64,000 nt of DNA, taken from the NCBI RefSeq assembly GCF_921293095.1, contig NC_060254.1, positions 107,284,917 to 107,348,916 on the forward strand, read 5' to 3'. The notes beneath the pieces are model-generated. The model was not told the origin of the DNA, searched no databases, and saw nothing but the letters and a program-made list of their open reading frames with translations. Shown one piece after another: positions 58,234-64,000 of this stretch. This DNA comes from Ischnura elegans. Its lineage: Eukaryota; Arthropoda; Insecta; Odonata; Coenagrionidae. A program made the position numbers and the translations under genes. Numbering within the stretch: the first letter of the stretch is position 1; each line of letters begins with the position of its first letter.

Positions 58234-59486
58234 TGGTAACCATGTAAAGGAATAGCCGCAGCATGAGGAAAGTTCTCAGAGGCATTTATACATAAATTCA
58301 ATGAAATAGACCGTCCAAACAATTTGCGACAAAAATTGTATCTGACGATGATCTGGTGAGAATGAGCTGAAGGTACATGTGTGGGATAGTAAGGCATTGT
58401 GATTCCCAATCAGTAACACTTCTATATTAGGGCAGGTAGAAAACCAATGGACAATGGAGCAAAGATCCATCTGTACAATGAAGTCTTCTATCATTTGCCA
58501 AAATTTTTGCAAATTGAGTACTTTTCCACATCAACTCAAATATTTTTTCGCAAAAACTCAATTAAAAAATTACCATTGATTTGCGATAAATCCATTAACT
58601 CTTATAATTTCCAAGCATTCCCCACCAGTTCCCAATAGCTAATTTCCAAGCAGTGAAATGTCTCAGACTGGATATTTTTTATTAAAAAAATTAGGGACAG
58701 GAATATTTACCCAGTGGGCAGAGAACTGATTCATTCATCAGGACAGAAAATAAAAATAAACTGATATGAATTGCCAAAATAATAGAAAACAGTACCATCT
58801 TAATAAAAATCTAATTAAAACATATTTTTTGCAGTTAATTCACTCAATAAATAAAAAGCTGAAAATGAAAAAAATGAAACTATTATCAGAAATAAATCAT
58901 AAGCTCACTATTAATAATATAAATGCCATCATCTACATTTTTAACTTTGCATCCATCTCTCCTCTCTAATTATATAGCCTTTATATGTTATAATATTCCA
59001 TGAGCTACATATTTAAAATGAATTCCTACTTCCTCTTTGAGGTCCCTCTATGCAGCTGGGGAGGTCATCTTCATCGGTTGTAAGCGAGATGCAACGCAAC
59101 ATTGGCTATTTCCTCTATTCATGTAGGAAGTGACCTCTAGAACAACACCAATGGAGTTGAAACTAGTCAAAGTCAAGTGCAGAAGAGTGCAGAAAATCAA
59201 AGCTTGAGTTTTATTCAGCACTACAGAAATTACCAACCTCCTATTATATGTGATTATCATATGACATGTGATTTTGTTCAAACCGGTTATACATAGTATT
59301 GTCTGTCAAAATACTTGCCACAAAGATCCAAAAAGTCAACAAAAAAACTTCATTTTTTTACATTTTAGAGAATAAGCATGGCAGATATCATGGAAGTTGG
59401 CCCATAAACCTCAATAAGAAGTCGTAAGTGGCCCATTTCTCATTGATTTGGATGGCCTCCCACGTTTTCTCAAGGTTATCTTTGTA
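58234..59486. other. No gene recognised
   Basis: AT-rich. The frames at 58,447-58,638 (+) and 59,048-59,281 (-) have no supporting signals. A GC-richer patch at 59,040-59,160 could be a non-coding exon. Confidence 0.35.
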
Positions 59487-59892
59487 GGGGAGAGTGGGGC
59501 AAAACCCACTGGGCGGGTCAAACCGACCCCTTTACCCAGTGGTTGTTGCTTTCAAGCAGCAACATTATAAACTAGTTGAAGTGGCTGCCATTACCGGCAG
59601 ATCAAGCTTGTTTTCGTTTGCGTAGTGGCCGCCATTTAGTTTCTGTGAATTTTTCAAGTTTTTGACAGTTTTCGTAATGATTTTTATTACGTTTGTTTTG
59701 GATCTGGCAGATATTATGTCAATCTGATTTACCCATGGTAAGTTAATATGATAATTTAGTGTTTTTAGTTGTGTTTTAAGCCCATGTAGTCGAGTAGTTG
59801 ATTAAGGATACGCTTGTATTACCATATTTCTGATGCTGTGTGTCGAGGGGCAAAACGGTCACCGGAGTGTAGGGCAGGATGGACAGAGATTG

Positions 59893-60468
59893 GATACAAT
59901 TAAAGATAAGGATCATTGTGATGAAGGAGACAAGGAGGCTTGCATATTTTGCAATCTATATCTACATAATACCCTGCAAGCCGCCTAAAAGGCATGTGGC
60001 AGGGGGTGTTAGGACACCAGCCATTTACAGATTTAAAAAAATGAAGTGCTCTAATGAAGTTGGGACGAGCATTTATTAAAGTCCTTAATGGTTCGGGGGA
60101 AAAACGAATTCACACATCTAACCATTCAGCAAAAAATGTCATTAATTTATCGCTTCTAACGGACCTGGAAATATAGTGTGGCTCTAATTTTATGTTCTCT
60201 GTGTTGCTCTTAAAGATATCCATTCAATTGTTCAAGCAATCTAAGCCTAGCGTGCAGCCTCCGAGTCTCCAGCGGCTCCCAGCCTAATTCGCTTAACATC
60301 TAGGTAACACTGTCTGCAGCACTATCTGGGTAACACAATGAGTTGTATTCCAGTTCCAAGAATAAAGTGGGTTGGATACAATGTTTGAACTGCAAAGGGT
60401 GGGCTCACGAGGCATGTTCAAATTGTGAAGAAGAAGATGACAATTTCATGTGTGATTTCTGTACGTAA
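59893..60468 (+). pseudogene. C-terminal PHD-like zinc finger of a pogo-type transposase, split by a LINE
   Basis: The 5' piece (59,893-59,955) encodes DTIKDKDHCDEGDKEACIFC then N. The 3' piece (60,340-60,468) encodes ELYSSSKNKVGWIQCLNCKG, WAHEAC, then an acidic linker and NFMCDFCT followed by TAA. Together they show the ordered pairs CIFC, CLNC, H-E-A-C and CDFC expected of a C4HC3 finger. Such fingers are found at the C-terminus of insect pogo/Tigger-like transposases. The LINE sits exactly between the Asn and Glu codons with a CAAT duplication, so the frame was intact when it landed. The DDE catalytic domain is absent. Confidence 0.75.
59956..60335 (-). mobile_element. CR1/L2-like LINE 3' fragment inserted in the pogo element
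   Basis: In - strand reading it carries the C-terminal region (ATGTTAAGCGAATTAGGCTG) and the AACACCCCCTGCCACATGCC 3' UTR phrase. It ends at the short TATTATGTAGATATAG tail. CAAT is repeated at 59,952-59,955 and 60,336-60,339. It is a very short, 5'-truncated copy. Confidence 0.85.
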
Positions 60469-60833
60469 GCTCATATCCAACCTCACATAGGTATTGTTAA
60501 TTTACTATTTCATGTTGAGAATTATCACACACATGTTAAAAGCGTGTTTGTAAAATAAATCTTCCAAAATTGTACAATAAAGGTTTTGTAAATGCAAATT
60601 CTATGGGTGTCTGCTTGGCCCCACAAATGGGGCAAAATCATCATTTTGTCAACATTTGGAAAAAGTCATGCATATATATAGTAATCACTATCATAAAATG
60701 CATTTACATTAATATTCTACACCCTATATGTATAAATGTTAATAATAGCCACATTTAAAAGAATATTATCAACAGAAGGTCAAGTTTTAAATGAAAAAAG
60801 GTTAACCGGTCGGTTTTGCCCCACTTTCCCCTA

Positions 60834-61226
60834 CAAAGTAGCCAACCAGCTACACAAGACCGATTATTTAATACATTCTTACAATAAGGAATCTTTTCCC
60901 ATTTAACGTATAAAAACTCACATCAGAAATTGAAGAGAAAAGATTGAAGAGAGAGATTGGAAGATATCTTATTTGTTCACTGGCTTTCGAATTTTCAGGT
61001 CATCATGTTTTATGCATATGTGGATATTTAATTACATTAATTAATTATCAAGTATCAAAACTCCATTTCTTTTTGACTATCCACGATGATTTTTATTCAT
61101 CACTTCTGAGGAATCGACGAGAGAATATACCTTCAATTGGTCAATGAGTCCAGAGAGAGAGAGGGAATAAAAGAGGAAGAGCCGAGGTTGTGTGGTGGGT
61201 TGCATGATGCACTGGGGGATGCTTCC
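60834..61226. other. No gene recognised
   Basis: AT-rich with a GAGAGAGAGAG run near 61,153-61,165. Confidence 0.4.
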
Positions 61227-61894
61227 AATAGGGTTGTTTCCTATTATTTTTTTATGGAAAACCGAAATATTATTACTTCTGGAGAACGTATTTCACGCTT
61301 TTAGATTTTTTAAAATGACGATATCTATTTTTCGCGATTAAATGAAAAGTGAACATTTTTAAGCGCGCGAAAACGCGACGGCTAAGTATGAATGCTGGGA
61401 AAACCCCGTGTGACGTCTTTCTGATTCCTGCTGCCGCATTGTGAGGTGACCTTGGGGCGAGGCTTTGAGCGCTGATACGATGCTGGCTGCTAGTAGATAG
61501 CAGAGTACCCTGCTAGCAGGTAGCGCTTGGCTTAAATAAGGATTATTAATACCCTTTCAAACGAAAGAAACTTTCCGACCATAGGCAGTTTTAATAGGTG
61601 ATTATTAAGACATGTTTCCCCGAGCTCTGTGCCTCATGCATGTATTGGTAATCTCAGACGATGTAAAACCTGTATCTACTCGTGTAGAAACTAGGTCCCT
61701 GTGACGTCACGTGGAGTGGCATCGCATGGGCGCCAATATGGACTTTTTCAAATGCGGTTAAAATTGACCATTTCCATTCGTCTAAACTGGGATACCTAAA
61801 ACCAAATAATTTTTATATTATGAATACAATAATGGTGGGTAACGAATTGCAATCAATGCCTTTCGTTTTCTTTGATCAAGGAAACCACCCTATT
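61227..61894. mobile_element. 665-bp family element, copy 2
   Basis: AATAGGGTTGTTTCCTATT at the left and AAGGAAACCACCCTATT at the right. It is collinear with copy 1. TGACGTCACGTG lies at 61,702-61,713. The frame NELQSMPFVFFDQGN near the end matches copy 1 up to the terminus and runs on into flanking DNA, so it is not a gene. Confidence 0.85.
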
Positions 61895-63243
61895 GTAAGA
61901 GATGAAGGGCCGAAAAATGACTTTCATTCGGAATCGAATTTGCTCCACGCGCTGAAGCTGTTGAGTAATTTCAAGGTATCAGACCCGATTTTGTTCAATC
62001 GCATAATAATAATACACACTTTCGTGAGGATTAAAATTTAGAAAACAAACACCTTCGGATATGAGAACGTCATCTGCTGGGCCGTTTTGGTGACCAATGA
62101 TGACCATAACTTTAGGCATTGTATTTCAGAAATTTCAAGCTTATTTTAAGAAGCCTTTGATTTTGCTGTGCGAGAGAATGAGCGACATATTCCGAGCGTA
62201 TTCGACTCCCATAACGCCAAAATATATCAGACTACCTGTGATATTACTGCTAATATTTCATTTTGGAATCTTCGTTGGCTGTAAATTACATATTTTTTCA
62301 ATTGTTAACTTTAATAGATGCCTCAAAAACCCGTTCAAGGTAAAAAAATTCGCATTATAAAAACTGAAAAAACGAAATATTGAAACTTAAAGCCAAAAAT
62401 TACGAAAGAAATACAGATCGATTTGCAAAAAAAGCAATCCGTATAATGAATGCGATCAGGCAACTTTTGTCTAACATCAGGACTCACTCTGACCAAAAAG
62501 TGGCATAACGAGGCAAAAATCCTGAGCAAAGACGACGGAGAAAGAAATGAAGCTCGCAATGCGCACCTCCGACCAGGCATCAACCTCGACGAGAACATTT
62601 CATTTCGCGAAGGAAATAGGAAGGCCTCCTCATTTGCATAGCATAACCGGCGTGCTGCTATGAATTTCAAATCGAACCTCTCATCATGTCGCAGAGAGAG
62701 AAGGGGAGAGGGAATCAGGAAGAAAAGGAACGACATCTTTCTTCATGAGAGAGACTCACTTTCCCCGAAAACATCAAACAGGTCTGCTAACGTGAAGAAG
62801 CTCCGGACGGTTATGATCAGTAGATGTACAAGAAACTAACAAATTGCAAGAAAAGACAGATTTTCAAATTGCAAGCTGATTAAGGGCAGACAAGAGAACC
62901 ATATTGGTATAGGAGAAACTTCCAGGGTCCTCGAAAACATAAAATCTGGTTTGAATTGAGATCAGGGTTGTTTTTGGAATTTCCGCGGCGCCTAGACGAT
63001 GTGCAGTGCTTCTCAGCGTTGATGTGTCTGTTAATTGACAAGTGGCTCTTAGATATTCTCCAAATATCTTTCAACATTTTTCGCTGAGCTGGTGAAATAA
63101 AAACTCGTATTGGTGAGCCAGTTCAATGATTTAATGACCCCTCCTCGTCCCCCGCATTCCTTGATCCACCCAACAGACACTTCCGGGTGAATCCAATATT
63201 CATTGAAGATGGGCTTCATTTCCCGTTGTGTCCGGATGAGTGT
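61895..63243. other. 1.35-kb single-copy stretch between two inverted element copies
   Basis: AT-rich at the left and right with a GC-richer part at 62,450-62,760. There the - strand has a 133-codon frame and the + strand a 63-codon frame, neither protein-like. ATTTGCAT (octamer-like) occurs near 62,631. No gene is supported. Confidence 0.4.
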
Positions 63244-63912
63244 AATAGGGTAGTTTCCTTCATCAAAGAAAACGAAAGGCATTGATTGCGATTCGTTACC
63301 CACCATTAGTGTATTCATAATATACAATTCATTTGATTTTAGAGATACCGGTTTAGACGAATGGCAATGGTCCATTTTTATCCTCGTTTGAAAAGGGCCA
63401 GATTGGCGCCCATGCGATGCCACTCCACGTGACGTCACAAGGACCTAGTTTCTATACGAGAAGATAGGAGTTATACATCTTCTGAGGTTACCAATGCATG
63501 CATGAGGCGCACAGCTCAGGGAAACATGTCTTAATAATCACATATTAAAACTGGCTAAGGTCCGAAAGTTTTCCTCGTTTGATAAGCTATTAATAATCCT
63601 TATTTAAGCCAAGCGCTACCAGCCAGCAGGGTACTCAGCTACCCGCTAGCAGCGTGCGTCGTATCAGCGCTAAGCCTCGCCTCAATGTCACCTCACAGGG
63701 CGGCAGCGGGAACCAGAAATACGTCGTACGGAGAGATTTCCCGGCATTCATACTTAAGCGTCGCGTTTTCGCGCGCTTGAAAATTTTCACTTTTCATTTA
63801 ATCGCGAAAAATAGATATCGTCATTTAAAAATCTAAAAGCGTGAAATACGTACTCCAGGAGTAATAATCTTTCGATTTAGACAGTAAAAAAATAATAGGA
63901 AACCACCCTATT
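63244..63912. mobile_element. 665-bp family element, copy 3, inverted
   Basis: Starts AATAGGGTAGTTTCCTTCA and ends GGAAACCACCCTATT. It reads as the reverse complement of copies 1 and 2. The CACGTGACGTCA motif is at 63,426-63,437. Confidence 0.85.
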
Positions 63913-64000
63913 GAGAAGAAAATGAGAATATTACTACAAAAATATTATACAAACCCCAAGATACATCGGAGTTCATGCACCTAGAGTCGCAGCCTCAGCT
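63913..64000. other. Window edge, nothing recognised
   Basis: 88 bases of AT-rich sequence. Confidence 0.5.

Larger units (their letters stand above)
59487..60831. mobile_element. pogo-type DNA transposon, internally deleted, split by a LINE fragment
   Basis: The left end GGGGAGAGTGGGGCAAAACC and right end GGTTTTGCCCCACTTTCCCC are inverse with one mismatch. TA flanks both (59,485-59,486 and 60,832-60,833). About 965 bp remain after subtracting the 380-bp LINE insertion, so most of the transposase gene is missing. What is left of the gene is the C-terminal zinc-finger segment (separate entry). The TA target, terminus and C-terminal PHD-like finger fit insect pogo-superfamily elements. Confidence 0.82.

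Noticed and set aside
62335..62736. 133-codon - strand frame between two repeat copies
   Set aside because: Arg/Ser/Phe-rich without a domain or signal. The opposite strand is also open, which is typical of chance in a GC-richer patch.
1..64000. CRISPR arrays, bacterial operons, rRNA genes, viral genes
   Set aside because: No regularly spaced direct repeats, Shine-Dalgarno-led gene chains, rRNA words or intact viral frames were seen on either strand.

Overview
This is a repeat-rich, AT-rich piece of a large eukaryotic nuclear genome, almost certainly arthropod and most likely insect. The evidence is spliced genes with GT-AG introns, a TATA plus TCAGT-type initiator promoter, many decayed CR1/L2-like and RTE-like non-LTR retrotransposons, and numerous short hAT, piggyBac, Harbinger and pogo/Tigger non-autonomous DNA transposons with target-site duplications (TSDs) that can be read by eye. 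There are no bacterial operons, rRNA genes, intact tRNA genes, CRISPR arrays or intact viral genes. I cannot fix the species from sequence alone.

Positions 1-15,600 are best read as one host gene on the + strand. It has a GC-rich TATA/Inr promoter near 717-756, a short non-coding exon 1 (about 749-845), an intron of about 11.6 kb, exon 2 (12,486-12,803) with the start codon at 12,532, a second intron of 1.77 kb, and exon 3 ending with TAA at 14,725-14,727. The product is a 140-residue secreted protein: signal peptide, proline-rich spacer, and a charged C-terminal module. Its family is not one I can name. The region carries few mobile elements, but several inverted repeats and one foldback element.

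Positions 15,600-39,800 are a LINE graveyard with nested DNA transposons. The most interesting part is 21,595-24,735. There a CR1-like LINE is split by a 2,063-bp DNA transposon with a 4-bp TSD and 13-bp termini. That transposon carries six copies of GTCACTGACTGAC and is itself interrupted by an hAT MITE. Further LINE remnants lie at 20.2-21.0 (- strand), 25.3-26.1, 31.3-33.1, 33.8-34.4, 35.8-37.0 and 37.8-38.3 kb. A piggyBac-type MITE (27.3-27.9 kb) and a foldback element (29.9-30.1 kb) are also present.

Positions 39,800-48,100 are a dense cluster of short DNA transposons, many nested. It holds hAT elements with 8-bp TSDs, a Tigger-like element containing a foldback that contains an hAT element, and a Harbinger-like element. 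Positions 48,100-53,500 show almost no recognisable feature.

Positions 53,500-64,000 mix hAT elements, RT fragments and a tRNA-like SINE piece with a probable second host gene on the - strand. That gene is represented by a 35-codon reading frame encoding a single transmembrane segment (58,126-58,233) and a likely downstream exon (57,775-57,878). A pogo-type element (59,487-60,831) retains the last exon of a transposase with a PHD-like zinc finger, cut in two by a CR1 fragment. Three copies of a ~665-bp inverted-repeat element (45.0, 61.2 and 63.2 kb) share a conserved TGACGTCACGTG motif.
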